Assembly: GCA_945875845.1 (NCBI GenBank)
Contig: CAMCMB010000006.1
Span: 1-64,000 of the forward strand
Direction of reading: 5' to 3'
Length of the DNA: 64,000 bases
Origin: Pirellula staleyi DSM 6068
GTDB lineage: Bacteria; Planctomycetota; Planctomycetia; Pirellulales; Pirellulaceae
Within the stretch, counting starts at the first letter, position 1, and each line of letters begins with the position of its first letter. A program made the translations under genes and the position numbers. The notes beneath the pieces were generated by a model. That model had not been told where the DNA came from. It made no database searches and saw only the letters and a program-made list of their open reading frames with translations. Shown in pieces: positions 20,130-29,469 of this stretch.

Positions 20130-21368
20130 ATGATCATGCATCGACTAGCCCGCTTAGTTCGAATCGCTTGCCTGTCTTCCGCGTTCGCTTTCTGCTTGAC
20201 GCCTTCGTCGAGTGCCCTCATTGCACAGGAAACTGCGGAATGGATCTGGCACGACCGCTGGGTAACACACCTCGCTCCCGCCGGCGATGGCAAACTATTT
20301 GCCTCCGTTGCCACCGGGATGCCGTACCGAGAAGGCTTGGTGGTTAAATTCTCGGGAGACAACCCCGATGATGCAAAAGAGCTCTATAAGCAACCGGCCG
20401 CCGTGTGGGCCGTGGCTACCAGTCCCGATGGTTCAACTCTCGCATCCACCGATTTTCAAGGAAGCCTCGCAGTCACACCGATTGCAGGGGGCGAAACGAA
20501 GCACTTTGACAAGATCTTTGCAAAATGGACGCGAGCGATTGCCTTTGCGAATGACTCAAAACATTTGGCCGCCGGTAATGAAGCCGGAACGGTATTCGCA
20601 TGGTCGATCGGAGAAGGCAAGGCAATCGGAAGCCGCGAATTAGCAAGTGGTCAAATCATGTCGATGGTATTCAGTCCGTCGGGCGAAAAGTTAGCGATCG
20701 CGACCGGGTCCGGAAAGTTGCACATTGTAAAATGGCCGTCCCTCGAAGCTATTAAAGAAGTAGCAATAGGGACCCAACCGCTGTGGTCGGTGGCCTACAG
20801 CAGCAACAACGATCTCCTATGGGTGGGAAGTGCTGATGGCTCGGTCAAGCGAATTGCTGCAGAAGGCGATCCGGTCGAGATTGCAAAGCTGAATGACTGG
20901 GTGACGTCCCTGACCTCACTCCCAGGTGGTGGTTTGGTTGCCGTTTCGATGCGTGGTCAAGTCAAAAGATCATCGGAACCGGATCCCAAAGTGCTAGCGG
21001 ATTGGGCGGTTGGACCGAAAGGAACTTGGGACGTGATTGCACTTAGCAAAGACCGAATTGTTGTGGCGACGCGGAAGCTGGGTCCCGCAATTTTGCAAAG
21101 CGTCGGTGAACTTCAATATGTGGCAAAAGACGCTGCGACGAAGGCAGCGGACAGAAAAGCTGCCGCCGACAAAGCTGCCGCGGACAAAGCTGCCGCGGAC
21201 AAAGCTGCTGCTGACAAAGCTGCCGCGGACAAAGCCGCTGCTGACAAAGCCGCTGCCGACAAAAAAGCTGCTGCGGACAAAGCTGCTGCGGACAAAGCTG
21301 CTGCGGACAAAGCTGCCGCGGACAAAGCCGCTGCCGACAAAGCTGCTGCGGACAAGCCCAAAGAATAG
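20130..21368 (+). CDS. Exported WD40/propeller protein with a 13-unit AAADK tail
   Basis: 412 residues from the ATG at 20130, seven bases after aggaga. A signal peptide (LVRIACLSSAFAFCLTPSSSALIA) is followed by WD40-like blades (VWAVATSPDGSTLASTDFQ, MSMVFSPSGEKLAIATGSG, LWSVAYSSNNDLLWVGSAD). From about residue 344 to the end lies a low-complexity tail of 13 AAADK units, one followed by an extra K. Such lysine/alanine tails form long charged helices, as in TolA or histone-H1-like proteins, and could span the periplasm or bind an acidic partner. It precedes a heme protein and a DUF1501 protein, mirroring the order-swapped module at 5335-9469. Confidence 0.8.
   Translation: MIMHRLARLVRIACLSSAFAFCLTPSSSALIAQETAEWIWHDRWVTHLAPAGDGKLFASVATGMPYREGLVVKFSGDNPDDAKELYKQPAAVWAVATSPDGSTLASTDFQGSLAVTPIAGGETKHFDKIFAKWTRAIAFANDSKHLAAGNEAGTVFAWSIGEGKAIGSRELASGQIMSMVFSPSGEKLAIATGSGKLHIVKWPSLEAIKEVAIGTQPLWSVAYSSNNDLLWVGSADGSVKRIAAEGDPVEIAKLNDWVTSLTSLPGGGLVAVSMRGQVKRSSEPDPKVLADWAVGPKGTWDVIALSKDRIVVATRKLGPAILQSVGELQYVAKDAATKAADRKAAADKAAADKAAADKAAADKAAADKAAADKAAADKKAAADKAAADKAAADKAAADKAAADKAAADKPKE
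21159..21356 (+). repeat. 15-bp tandem repeat encoding AAADK, 13 units
   Basis: Units of the form gctgccgcggacaaa vary at synonymous third positions (gct/gcc, gcg/gct/gcc), with one extra aaa after unit seven. The peptide is invariant while the DNA is not, which suggests selection on the protein sequence. Confidence 0.9.
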
Positions 21369-21410
21369 TTTCCGCTGCTTCATCGAATTAGCCCAACCCG
21401 CCGAGCCAAG

Positions 21411-21440
21411 GGATGGCTCGGGATGGCTCGGGATGGCTCG
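21411..21440. repeat. Three tandem copies of a 10-bp repeat
   Basis: ggatggctcg three times, directly before the palindromic element at 21440-21621. Confidence 0.85.
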
Positions 21441-21621
21441 GGAGGGTGAGGCCACCCCTTTAAACATGTTTTCCTCGACTTTGCCCAATCCATTCCTTGC
21501 TTGGGAGGGTGAGGCTCCTGCAGAACCATGGCGTCGTAAGCTCGGCAGGAGCCTCGCCCTCCCATTGATTTCCGATGGTTCGACATGGGAAAGATGTTTA
21601 GAGGGGTGGCCTCGCCCTCCC
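21440..21621. repeat. 182-bp nested palindromic element containing copy 2 of the 119-bp repeat
   Basis: Outer arms are gggagggtgaggccacccc at 21440-21458 and ggggtggcctcgccctccc ending at 21621; the inner hairpin is gaggctcctgc...gcaggagcctc. The 21503-21621 part matches 9484-9602. The structure of four arms folding pairwise resembles a miniature palindromic element. Confidence 0.8.
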
Positions 21622-21660
21622 GATAAAATGCAAGCACGCCTCTGTCTGAAGTAACCATTG

Positions 21661-23991
21661 ATGATTCGACCAAGCTTTTCATTTTTACTTGGGTGCATGT
21701 TTTTAGCAGTTCTCACCTCAAAAACCTGGGGCGAAGTTCCGGTCTTGGGCAATGGTCCAAATAGGACACCACCATGCACGGCCGATCGCGACTTTCATGA
21801 AGCGTGGATCAAGGTTGTTGAACGCGAGTGCCTCAAGTGCCATGTCATCGAGGGTGAAGCGTCCGAAAGTAGTTTGAAACTGCATGACCTTTTGAGAGTT
21901 CCGGCTGCAGAGAGAGCGCGGGCAAATCAGATGAATTACGACGCGTTGTCCGAAATTGCGTTGATCCACGAGGAGGACGGTCGCTCGCGATTGCTGACCA
22001 AATCCTTGGGTGAGTTGGATCACGGTGGCGGAGAGATACTGAAACAAGACTCGACAGAGTTCCGAGTTCTTCAGGATTTCGTTCGAAGCCGACAGACCGC
22101 CGCTGCGACCCATTCGGAGGCACCGCAATTCATGGACGACTCGCGATCGCTGTTCGAGGCGACAAAAATGATCTCGGAACAGCGGTTGCTTCGTCGTATT
22201 ACCCTTTCGATGGCAGCCCGATTGCCTACGATCAGTGAGCAACAGTCGGTCGATTCAAAAGGGATGTCCGGCGTTGAATCGATACTCGCAAACCTGATGC
22301 GAGAGGAGGCATTTTACGATCGTCTCCGGGAAGGGTTCAACGACATCTTCTTAACGCGTGGGTATGACGGCAACGGCGAGGACGTCCTGTCGTACAATCA
22401 CTTCGAGCATACACGCCACTGGTATCAAAAGCATGACCTCGATCATTACCCAGAAAACGAGCGACAAAAGGCACGTTACAAGTTGGCAGATCAGTATCGC
22501 GAAGCTTTACGGCGAGAGCCGCTCGAACTGGTGCGATACATCGTAGAAAAGGATCATCCTTTCACTGAAATTGTCAACGCAAACTACACCATGGTTTCCC
22601 CTTATTCGGCCCGAGGTTATGGGATCTTTGATGAGCTGCGCGATCAATTCAAGAATCCGGATGATCCATTTGAATTCATTCCAGCGAAACTCAAAGCGTT
22701 GAAACATCGCGACGGAAAAACGCAACCCACTGTGGATGGCTCCTATCCACATGCAGGTCTTTTGAGCATGTTTCAGTACTTGCGCCGCTATCCTACGACG
22801 GAGACCAATCGGAACCGTTTGCGCGCGAGAATGGTTTATCAACACTTTCTCGGTGTCGACATTATGAATCTTGCGCCGCGTGTCGGTGATGCAGCGGCAA
22901 TTGACGCCAAGTACAAAATACCAACCATGCAAGCGGCGGAATGTGTTGTATGTCACAGGACCATCGACCCAATCGCAGGTCTATTCCAGGACTACTACAA
23001 CGAGGAGGGACACTACGGGCCACGCAAAGCGGGTTGGTTTGCCGACATGTTCGGACCTGGGTGCGAAAAAGTCGATCTGCCCTCGACGGACATGTTGCGG
23101 CCGATCCCGTGGCTGGGACAGCGAATCGAGCAGGATCCGCGTTTCGCGATCGCAATGGTCGAGCATGTTTACTACATCCTGATGGGCCGCAAAGTCTTGT
23201 TGCCCGCCGATGACATCGATGATCCACTCTTTGCAGCAAAGAGGCTTGGTTATCTCGCACAGCGTCAAACCATAGAGCGAATCGCGGATCGCTTCCGAAA
23301 ACAGAACTTCAATTTGAAGGTTGTTTTTGAGGAATGGGTTTTATCTCCATTCTACCGAGTTGATGGCTTGAACGAAGTCGAATCGAATCCGGAACGAATG
23401 GGTGAACTTGATGATCTCGGTGTTGTTCGTATGCTGAGCCCGGAACAACTCGAACGGAAAATTATTGCCGTATTCGGAAAGCCATGGGGACGGTTGACGG
23501 AGAGTTACGCAATCCTCTATGGAGGTATCGATTCGCAAGAGGTGACCGAGCGATTGACTGAACCCAGTGGTGCGATCGGTGCAATACAAAGGATGATGGC
23601 TAATGACGTCGCTTGCAAGAACGTTGCAGCCGACTTTGCATTGCCTGCGGACCAGCGACGGTTGTTTCCGGGGATTGAACTAGACGTTATCCCCATTGCG
23701 GATGACCCTGTTGTCGAATCAAAGCTCCGCGCTGCAATTGTGCATTTGCATCGACATGTCTTAGGGCGTGACGACATTCCCAGTGGGGCCGAAGTTGACC
23801 AAACATTGCGGCTGTTTACAGAAGTCGTGGCACAAGCAACATCGCGAGGTCGTTTCGACAACGTGGAAAGCTATTTCTGCAAGAGTAGCGGTCAGGACGG
23901 ACCTCGCGACTTGGATCCGCATTACTCGATGCGGGCTTGGCGTGCCGTTGTTACGTACTTGCTACGACAACACGATTTCCTTTACGAATAA
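21661..23991 (+). CDS. Exported planctomycete heme protein with two CxxCH motifs
   Basis: 776 residues from the ATG at 21661 (an adjacent TTG is unlikely). Signal peptide SFLLGCMFLAVLTSKTWG. The first heme-type motif CLKCHVIEG is near residue 57 and a second, CVVCHRTIDPIAG, near 428. Between them lies a helical DUF1549-like region (RRITLSMAARLPTISEQQ) and the stretch FLGVDIMNLAP that in related DUF1588 proteins precedes the second motif. It is a member of the large planctomycete cytochrome-like group but does not fit one named domain cleanly. Stop and next start are 10 bp apart, so it is co-expressed with the DUF1501 gene. Confidence 0.78.
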   Translation: MIRPSFSFLLGCMFLAVLTSKTWGEVPVLGNGPNRTPPCTADRDFHEAWIKVVERECLKCHVIEGEASESSLKLHDLLRVPAAERARANQMNYDALSEIALIHEEDGRSRLLTKSLGELDHGGGEILKQDSTEFRVLQDFVRSRQTAAATHSEAPQFMDDSRSLFEATKMISEQRLLRRITLSMAARLPTISEQQSVDSKGMSGVESILANLMREEAFYDRLREGFNDIFLTRGYDGNGEDVLSYNHFEHTRHWYQKHDLDHYPENERQKARYKLADQYREALRREPLELVRYIVEKDHPFTEIVNANYTMVSPYSARGYGIFDELRDQFKNPDDPFEFIPAKLKALKHRDGKTQPTVDGSYPHAGLLSMFQYLRRYPTTETNRNRLRARMVYQHFLGVDIMNLAPRVGDAAAIDAKYKIPTMQAAECVVCHRTIDPIAGLFQDYYNEEGHYGPRKAGWFADMFGPGCEKVDLPSTDMLRPIPWLGQRIEQDPRFAIAMVEHVYYILMGRKVLLPADDIDDPLFAAKRLGYLAQRQTIERIADRFRKQNFNLKVVFEEWVLSPFYRVDGLNEVESNPERMGELDDLGVVRMLSPEQLERKIIAVFGKPWGRLTESYAILYGGIDSQEVTERLTEPSGAIGAIQRMMANDVACKNVAADFALPADQRRLFPGIELDVIPIADDPVVESKLRAAIVHLHRHVLGRDDIPSGAEVDQTLRLFTEVVAQATSRGRFDNVESYFCKSSGQDGPRDLDPHYSMRAWRAVVTYLLRQHDFLYE

Positions 23992-24001
23992 CGGGTTCCC
24001 T

Positions 24002-25294
24002 ATGCGTCGTGATTTCCTGAAATGGTGTGCCTCGGCGGGGATTGGGCTTGCGACCCCATCGGTTTTCTCGGGCAACAGCCGAGCCGACGACAAGCGAGAG
24101 CTTCCAATCTATGACGGACCGTTCTATGTCGTCTGCAATGCGTCCGGAGGTTGGGACACGACTTACTTGATGGATCCCAAGGGGGTTGGAGGCATCAATC
24201 GTCTGTATGAAAAAGGGGACATTCAAACCGAACGGAATATCCCTTTTGCGCCAACTGCGAAACACATCGCTGAGGGAATGAGCAACGAGCAGTTCTTTTC
24301 GAAATATGCTAATGAGTTGCTGGTGGTCAACGGGCTGGATTACTCAATCAACAATCACTCGCCGTGCAGTCGCTACATGGCCACGGGAAATCTTGATAGT
24401 TTGGCATATCCAACCTTTGCGGCATTGGTGGCAGCTTGCCACGGTCGGACTTGCCCGTTGGCTTTCTTGACGTTCGGAAACTATTCGGCGACCGGCAACC
24501 TCGTTCCGATGTCCCGGGTTCCCTACATTCCTTCATTGAAACTCCTGGCCAATGCGGATGCCGTTCAAGGAATACAGAAGCACCTTTATCACGAGCCGTT
24601 TGTGACCGATCAGATCGAAGCGGCTCTAGCTCAACAGAATGAACGCCGAGCTTCGCAAGTTCAACTGCCGCGGCGCGCGCGTACGGAGAACATGTTGTAT
24701 TCAGCCCAATGGAACTCTCAAGCACTCGCACGCGTCACGCCTCACATCCCCGAATCGATACCGAAAGATCCTTTATCTCAGCAAGCGGAAATAGCATTGG
24801 CGTCGTTTAAGGCGGGAGTTTGCGTGTCCGCAAACTTGACAATCGGTCAGTTTGATAGTCATCAAAAAAATGACGAAGATCAAATGAAACTGCTGCCGAA
24901 ATTTCTTTCGAGCATCGATTATCTGTTGCGCCGGGCCGAAGAGCTGAAAATTCGGGAGAAACTGGTTCTCATTATGCAAAGTGAGATGGGCAGAACGCCT
25001 TCGTACAACACAGGAAACGGCAAGGACCATTGGTCGATCGGCTCCATGATGTTTATGGGGCCGGGTATTTCCGGGAACCGAGTGGTGGGGGCGACGGATG
25101 AGGGGCAGTTCGCTATTCCTATCCATTCGAAGACACTCGGACTCGACCGCGAAAACGGAATCCGCGTCCGTCCAGAACATATTCATGTGGCGATGCGTGA
25201 ATTAGTCGGCATTGCGGATCATGAATACTCCCGTCAGTTCCCATTCAAAGTGACCGATGGGGAAAAGCTCAAAGACCTATGGACAGGGACGTAA
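24002..25294 (+). CDS. DUF1501 family exported protein
   Basis: 430 residues from the ATG at 24002, ten bases after the preceding stop. The Tat-like signal begins MRRDFLKWCASAGIGLATP. Family marks: FYVVCNASGGWDTTYLMDPKG near the N-terminus and IMQSEMGRTPSYNTGNGKDH near the C-terminus, the latter aligning with TLGEFGRTPQINGSLGRDH of the gene at 7017. Together with the upstream two-heme protein it repeats the heme-protein/DUF1501 pairing found at 5335-8300. Biochemical role unknown. Confidence 0.87.
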   Translation: MRRDFLKWCASAGIGLATPSVFSGNSRADDKRELPIYDGPFYVVCNASGGWDTTYLMDPKGVGGINRLYEKGDIQTERNIPFAPTAKHIAEGMSNEQFFSKYANELLVVNGLDYSINNHSPCSRYMATGNLDSLAYPTFAALVAACHGRTCPLAFLTFGNYSATGNLVPMSRVPYIPSLKLLANADAVQGIQKHLYHEPFVTDQIEAALAQQNERRASQVQLPRRARTENMLYSAQWNSQALARVTPHIPESIPKDPLSQQAEIALASFKAGVCVSANLTIGQFDSHQKNDEDQMKLLPKFLSSIDYLLRRAEELKIREKLVLIMQSEMGRTPSYNTGNGKDHWSIGSMMFMGPGISGNRVVGATDEGQFAIPIHSKTLGLDRENGIRVRPEHIHVAMRELVGIADHEYSRQFPFKVTDGEKLKDLWTGT

Positions 25295-25310
25295 TGTTCC
25301 ATTAAACGGA

Positions 25311-25440
25311 CGCTAGCGGCTTGTTGATTTAATAGTACGACGGACTTCCAAGTCCGTCGAATTCCCCATTGACGGACTTGGAAGTCCGTCATACCGCCCT
25401 TACCCAATAACGACTTCAACAAAGCAACAAGCCGCTAGCG
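25311..25440. repeat. 130-bp palindromic element (family A), complete copy 1
   Basis: Perfect 16-bp terminal inverted repeats cgctagcggcttgttg / caacaagccgctagcg. Internally a second inverted pair, gacggacttccaagtccgtc and its mate, flanks gaattccccatt. Sister copies are at 30808, 44192 and 61218. No coding capacity, so movement would need an enzyme supplied elsewhere. Confidence 0.9.
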
Positions 25441-25497
25441 CGTTCCTGCTGATTAGGATCGAAAGGTGGCAAGAATTAGCTCGACAAGGAAAATGCA

Positions 25498-25983
25498 ATG
25501 AGTAGGTTTCAAATACAATCTCAGCCTCTGGTAAAGAGCACCCTCGTGATTTTTGGAATTTCGACCATTTCGCTTGTTGCGTGGTGCGCTGCTCAACAAT
25601 CGGAGCCCAAGAACGATGCGATCCCTCTGCCCTTGCCTTCCCTCCAACTCCCCGGGGTGCCTTCGTTCGAATCACACGATCCGAAATCCGACCCGTTGTT
25701 TCAAGAAATTCAGCGAATGATTTTGAGGGGGAACACGGAACCGGAGCGCTTTGCCCCGCCTGCGCCCATGACACAGGAAAACAAAACAGGCTCAAACGCC
25801 AGCGATGATTCGATCTCCTTGGCGAGGTGGCACGCAGTGGAGTCGATACTCGCCGCTGCCAGAATGCTTGAAGAGGATGTTGCAATCTCCCTTCGTCGCA
25901 ATGAATTGGAGCAAGCGAGTAAGACAAGCAACGCCATTAAGTCATTGCGCGGGCAAGCTCTTGATCTAATTCGAGTGCAGTAA
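25498..25983 (+). CDS. Small membrane-anchored hypothetical protein
   Basis: 161 residues, ATG at 25498 with an acaagga site upstream. The N-terminus has one hydrophobic segment (STLVIFGISTISLVAWCAA) that is a signal peptide or anchor. A Pro-rich stretch follows (PLPLPSLQLPGVP), then an amphipathic helical C-terminal half (WHAVESILAAARMLEEDVAISL). No family recognised. It starts 58 bp after a palindromic element and before rnhA; the neighbours suggest no role. Confidence 0.65.
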   Translation: MSRFQIQSQPLVKSTLVIFGISTISLVAWCAAQQSEPKNDAIPLPLPSLQLPGVPSFESHDPKSDPLFQEIQRMILRGNTEPERFAPPAPMTQENKTGSNASDDSISLARWHAVESILAAARMLEEDVAISLRRNELEQASKTSNAIKSLRGQALDLIRVQ

Positions 25984-26104
25984 GCGAAGCTTTGACTAAC
26001 CGCTTCATTGCTCGGGGAGGGAGAGGATTTGCTAAGGACTTAGGAATTCACCAGTCGGCTCGCGCCGATCCGCTACCAGAACATTCATCTTCATTTTTTA
26101 TCCC

Positions 26105-26854
26105 ATGGACATGGCAGACGATCCGACAGAACCCACAACATCGCCACCTGCAACCGGCCATGTCATCATCTATACCGACGGTGCAGCCGAGCCCAATCCG
26201 GGTCCTGGCGGATACGGAGTCGTACTGATATCGGGAAAACACCGCAAGGAGCTTTCAGGTGGCTTTCGTCGCACGACGAACAACCGAATGGAATTGCTGG
26301 CTGTCATCATTGGCTTAGAGTCCCTGACCAAGCCATGCAGGGTGACCATTTACAGCGACTCGAAGTACGTGGTGGACTCGGTCGAACGGGGATCGGTTAT
26401 GAAATGGCGCAAGAATAACTGGTACAGGACGAAAACGGATAGAGCCAAGAACGCAGACCTATGGGCTCGTTTCCTCGATATCTACGTCAAGCACGAAGTT
26501 CGATTCAAGTGGGTTCGAGGGCACACGGGGGTGCCCGAAAATGAACGATGCGATGTACTGGCCGTGGCCGCAGCGCAATCCTACGACTCACCGCAGGACA
26601 CGGGCTACCTCAATGAAATCGGCGAGGATTCCGATTCGGCAAGCGTCGCAACGCAACTCCCAAAATTGCCGCCAAGCGACATCGTGCACACGGACGCAGG
26701 CGAACCCTGTCGCAAATGTGGTACTCCGATCATCCGGAAGCCGACGAAACCAAAGGCACCCAAACCAGGTCAAGCATACTACTACGAATGGTACTTACTT
26801 TGTCCGGGATGCAAAACAATGTATATGGTCGATGGTGGGAAACGCATGCTTTGA
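26105..26854 (+). CDS. rnhA: Ribonuclease HI with C-terminal zinc-ribbon extension
   Basis: 249 residues against about 155 for E. coli RnhA. RNase HI cuts the RNA strand of RNA:DNA hybrids, using two metal ions. Catalytic motifs: D in IIYTDGAAEPNPGPGG, E in NNRMELLAV, D in IYSDSKYVVDS, and the final acidic residue in GHTGVPENERCDVLA. After about residue 165 comes an extension containing a four-cysteine zinc-ribbon pattern (CRKCG ... LLCPGC) and a Lys/Pro linker. Zinc-ribbon-bearing type I RNases H exist, but here the ribbon is C-terminal; it may bind nucleic acid. A start at the third codon (26111) is also possible. Confidence 0.92.
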   Translation: MDMADDPTEPTTSPPATGHVIIYTDGAAEPNPGPGGYGVVLISGKHRKELSGGFRRTTNNRMELLAVIIGLESLTKPCRVTIYSDSKYVVDSVERGSVMKWRKNNWYRTKTDRAKNADLWARFLDIYVKHEVRFKWVRGHTGVPENERCDVLAVAAAQSYDSPQDTGYLNEIGEDSDSASVATQLPKLPPSDIVHTDAGEPCRKCGTPIIRKPTKPKAPKPGQAYYYEWYLLCPGCKTMYMVDGGKRML

Positions 26855-27018
26855 GCAGGGTTTTTCCCTTTGCGATGCGATGTTAACCCGTACCTGGGTG
26901 CAAGGACGGCGTTCTTGCTATTGCAGTTGAAAGCACCTACCATGTTCCCAACAGCTTTTTTCGATTTTGCGATACGGCCGCCCGGACAATACCTCAACAC
27001 TTGACCCATCCACTTTCA

Positions 27019-29463
27019 ATGAAAAACCGAAATCGTTGCATGACCGGGTTTGGACTGTGGATTTGGAGAGTCGCTCTCTTCGGATTAGGACTATCGCCGC
27101 TGACAGCGCAGACCGCCACCGTAGACGACAGTTCATCGCTCGCGTCCACCCAGTTACTATTCAAGGAGCACTGTCAGAAATGTCACACGGGGCCGCAGCC
27201 CAACGGTGAGTTCCGCATCGACAACTTGACCGAAGACTTCGCCGACCGTAGGAATCGTGAGAAGTGGCTGGCCTTGTTGGAGCAGCTCAACTCGGGCAAC
27301 ATGCCGCCAAAGGACGAACCACGCCCACCGGCACACCTGTTGAAATGGGCGGCCGAATCGATCCGCCAGCGGTCGGAGGCAGCGGAAATCGCTCGGCGTT
27401 CGCAAGAAGGACGTGTGGTGATGCGTCGGCTCAATCGCGCCGAGTATGCAAATACGATGCGAGATCTACTCGGAGTGGAGGTGGATTTGTCCGACCTATT
27501 GCCCCCCGACACATCGACGAGTGGTTTTGATAACAGCGCGGAATTGCTGCACACCTCATCGTACCTCGTGCGCAGTTACCTGGATGCGGCCGACAGGGTG
27601 CTCGATGAGGCCATTGCAAATGAGTCCAAGCCTTGGCAACTCAATAAGCGTTTCGACATCAAAGAGGAACGCTCGGTCAAAGCCACGGGAAGTGTCTATC
27701 GCCACGTGGACGATGGCGTGGCCATCTTCGCCTCCTGGGAGTCGGCCAACATTCGCGTCACGATGTGGAATTTTCGCAGCCATGTACGCGGCAAGTATCG
27801 CTTTCGAATCTCAGGCTACGGCTTTCAGAGCGAGGGCAAGCCGGTCAACTTTCACGTCACTGCGGGCACACTCAAAGAAGTGACCGAAGAGCGTCTCATT
27901 GACTATTACGCCGTGCCCGCCGACAAGCCGACCGTCATCGAGATTACAGAACAGCTCGAGCCTGAGAACCGCATCCGTATCATTGCCGATAACCTGCCCG
28001 CTCTGCCGCCGGCCGTTGAGAAAGTGGGTGCCGACAAATACACCGGACCCGGCTTGGTGATCCAGTGGGTGGACGTCGAAGGGCCACTGCTCGACTCCTG
28101 GCCACCGCCGAGCCACCAAGCCATCTTCGGCGACCTAAAGCAAGCGAAGGTCCCATCGGCAAGCGATCCGAATCGCCTCGAGGTCGTGTCACCACAGCCT
28201 ATGGTTGATGCCGATCGAATTCTTGGTGAGTTCGCGCGACGGGCCTTTCGGCGGCCCGTGACGGAGGAAGACGTTAAGCCATTTCTCGCTCGCGTGAAGT
28301 CGAAGTTGGATCAGGGCTACTCATTCGAGCAAGCAATGCGAGTCGGTCTCAAGGCAGTGCTCGTCTCGCCGAATTTCCTCTTCCTAAGAGAGAAGATGCA
28401 CCCGTCCAAGCTAGACGACTTCGCGTTGGCAAGTCGATTGTCCTACTTCCTTTGGAGTTCGATGCCAGACGAGACTCTGTTCCAACTCGCCGCCGAGCAC
28501 AAGTTGCACGAGCCAGATGTACTGCGTCAACAAGTCGAACGGCTTCTTAGCGACCCGAAAGCCAAAGCCTTCAACCAGAACTTCACCGGTCAATGGCTCA
28601 GTCTTCGCGCCATCGACGCGACATTGCCGGACCGAACGCTATACCCAGAGTATGACGACATCCTCAAGACCGCGATGGTCAAAGAGACGTCGCTTTTCTT
28701 TGACGAAGTCATGAAGCAGGACTTGTCCATCACCAACTTCGTCGCGTCGGACTTCACCTTCCTCAACGCCCGCCTCGCCAAGCACTATGGCATCCCCGGC
28801 ATCGAAGGGACGGAGATGCGCAAGGTCATGCTGCCGCCCGAGAGCCATCGCGGTGGAGTACTGACCATGGGAAGCGTACTCAAAGTGACCGCCAACGGCA
28901 CCACCACTTCACCTATCATTCGAGGTGCATGGGTGCTAGAGCGCATCCTGGGAACACCACCGCCGAAGCCGCCACCCAATGTGGAAGCCATCGAACCCGA
29001 TATTCGGGGCGCTACCACGATTCGCGATCAATTGGAAAAGCATCGAAATGTCGCAAGTTGCAACTCCTGCCACAGCAAGATCGATCCACCGGGTTTCGCG
29101 CTCGAGAGCTTCGACGTGATTGGCGGCTGGCGCGATCACTATCGTGCCCTGACCAACGGAGGAGAGAAAGACTCTCAAGGACGCCGAGTCCGCCCCGGTC
29201 CTGCGGTCGACCCCAGCGATGCACTCGCCGACGGCAGGCGTTTTGACAACATCGACGAATACAAGAAACTCATCCTTGAAGATCAAGATCAGCTTGCTCG
29301 CTCCCTTGTCGAAAAACTCCTGGCTTACTCCACGGGCGCAACCCCGACCCAAACCGATCAAGCGCAGATCGAGACCATCGTTCAAAATGTACGCGACACG
29401 AACTACGGCATGCGTTCGTTGATTCACGAGATCGTGCAGAGCCCAATGTTTCAAACCAAGTAG
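27019..29463 (+). CDS. Exported DUF1587/1592/1595/1588/1585 planctomycete cytochrome-like protein
   Basis: 814 residues from the ATG at 27019, preferred to the upstream TTG. Signal peptide (VALFGLGLSPLTAQ), then a cytochrome c motif CQKCHTGPQPNGEF at about 52. Then the typical chain: RRLNRAEYANTMRDLLGVEVDL (DUF1587), the beta-rich middle, FARRAFRRPVTEEDVKPFL (DUF1595), LASRLSYFLWSSMPDETL (DUF1592), SPIIRGAWVLERILGTPPPK and a second motif CNSCHSKIDPPGFALESFD at about 681 (DUF1588), LVEKLLAYSTG (DUF1585). Exported, heme-binding, function not proven. Six bases separate it from the DUF1552 gene, its usual partner. Confidence 0.93.
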   Translation: MKNRNRCMTGFGLWIWRVALFGLGLSPLTAQTATVDDSSSLASTQLLFKEHCQKCHTGPQPNGEFRIDNLTEDFADRRNREKWLALLEQLNSGNMPPKDEPRPPAHLLKWAAESIRQRSEAAEIARRSQEGRVVMRRLNRAEYANTMRDLLGVEVDLSDLLPPDTSTSGFDNSAELLHTSSYLVRSYLDAADRVLDEAIANESKPWQLNKRFDIKEERSVKATGSVYRHVDDGVAIFASWESANIRVTMWNFRSHVRGKYRFRISGYGFQSEGKPVNFHVTAGTLKEVTEERLIDYYAVPADKPTVIEITEQLEPENRIRIIADNLPALPPAVEKVGADKYTGPGLVIQWVDVEGPLLDSWPPPSHQAIFGDLKQAKVPSASDPNRLEVVSPQPMVDADRILGEFARRAFRRPVTEEDVKPFLARVKSKLDQGYSFEQAMRVGLKAVLVSPNFLFLREKMHPSKLDDFALASRLSYFLWSSMPDETLFQLAAEHKLHEPDVLRQQVERLLSDPKAKAFNQNFTGQWLSLRAIDATLPDRTLYPEYDDILKTAMVKETSLFFDEVMKQDLSITNFVASDFTFLNARLAKHYGIPGIEGTEMRKVMLPPESHRGGVLTMGSVLKVTANGTTTSPIIRGAWVLERILGTPPPKPPPNVEAIEPDIRGATTIRDQLEKHRNVASCNSCHSKIDPPGFALESFDVIGGWRDHYRALTNGGEKDSQGRRVRPGPAVDPSDALADGRRFDNIDEYKKLILEDQDQLARSLVEKLLAYSTGATPTQTDQAQIETIVQNVRDTNYGMRSLIHEIVQSPMFQTK

Positions 29464-29469
29464 TAAACT

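Noticed and set aside
21159-21356. Possible CRISPR-like array at the 15-bp repeat
   Set aside because: Repeats are contiguous with no spacers and encode a peptide repeat.
21113-21361. Ala/Leu/Ser-rich minus-strand frame over the AAADK repeat
   Set aside because: Any frame across the 15-bp repeat stays open; it is a shadow of the repeat.
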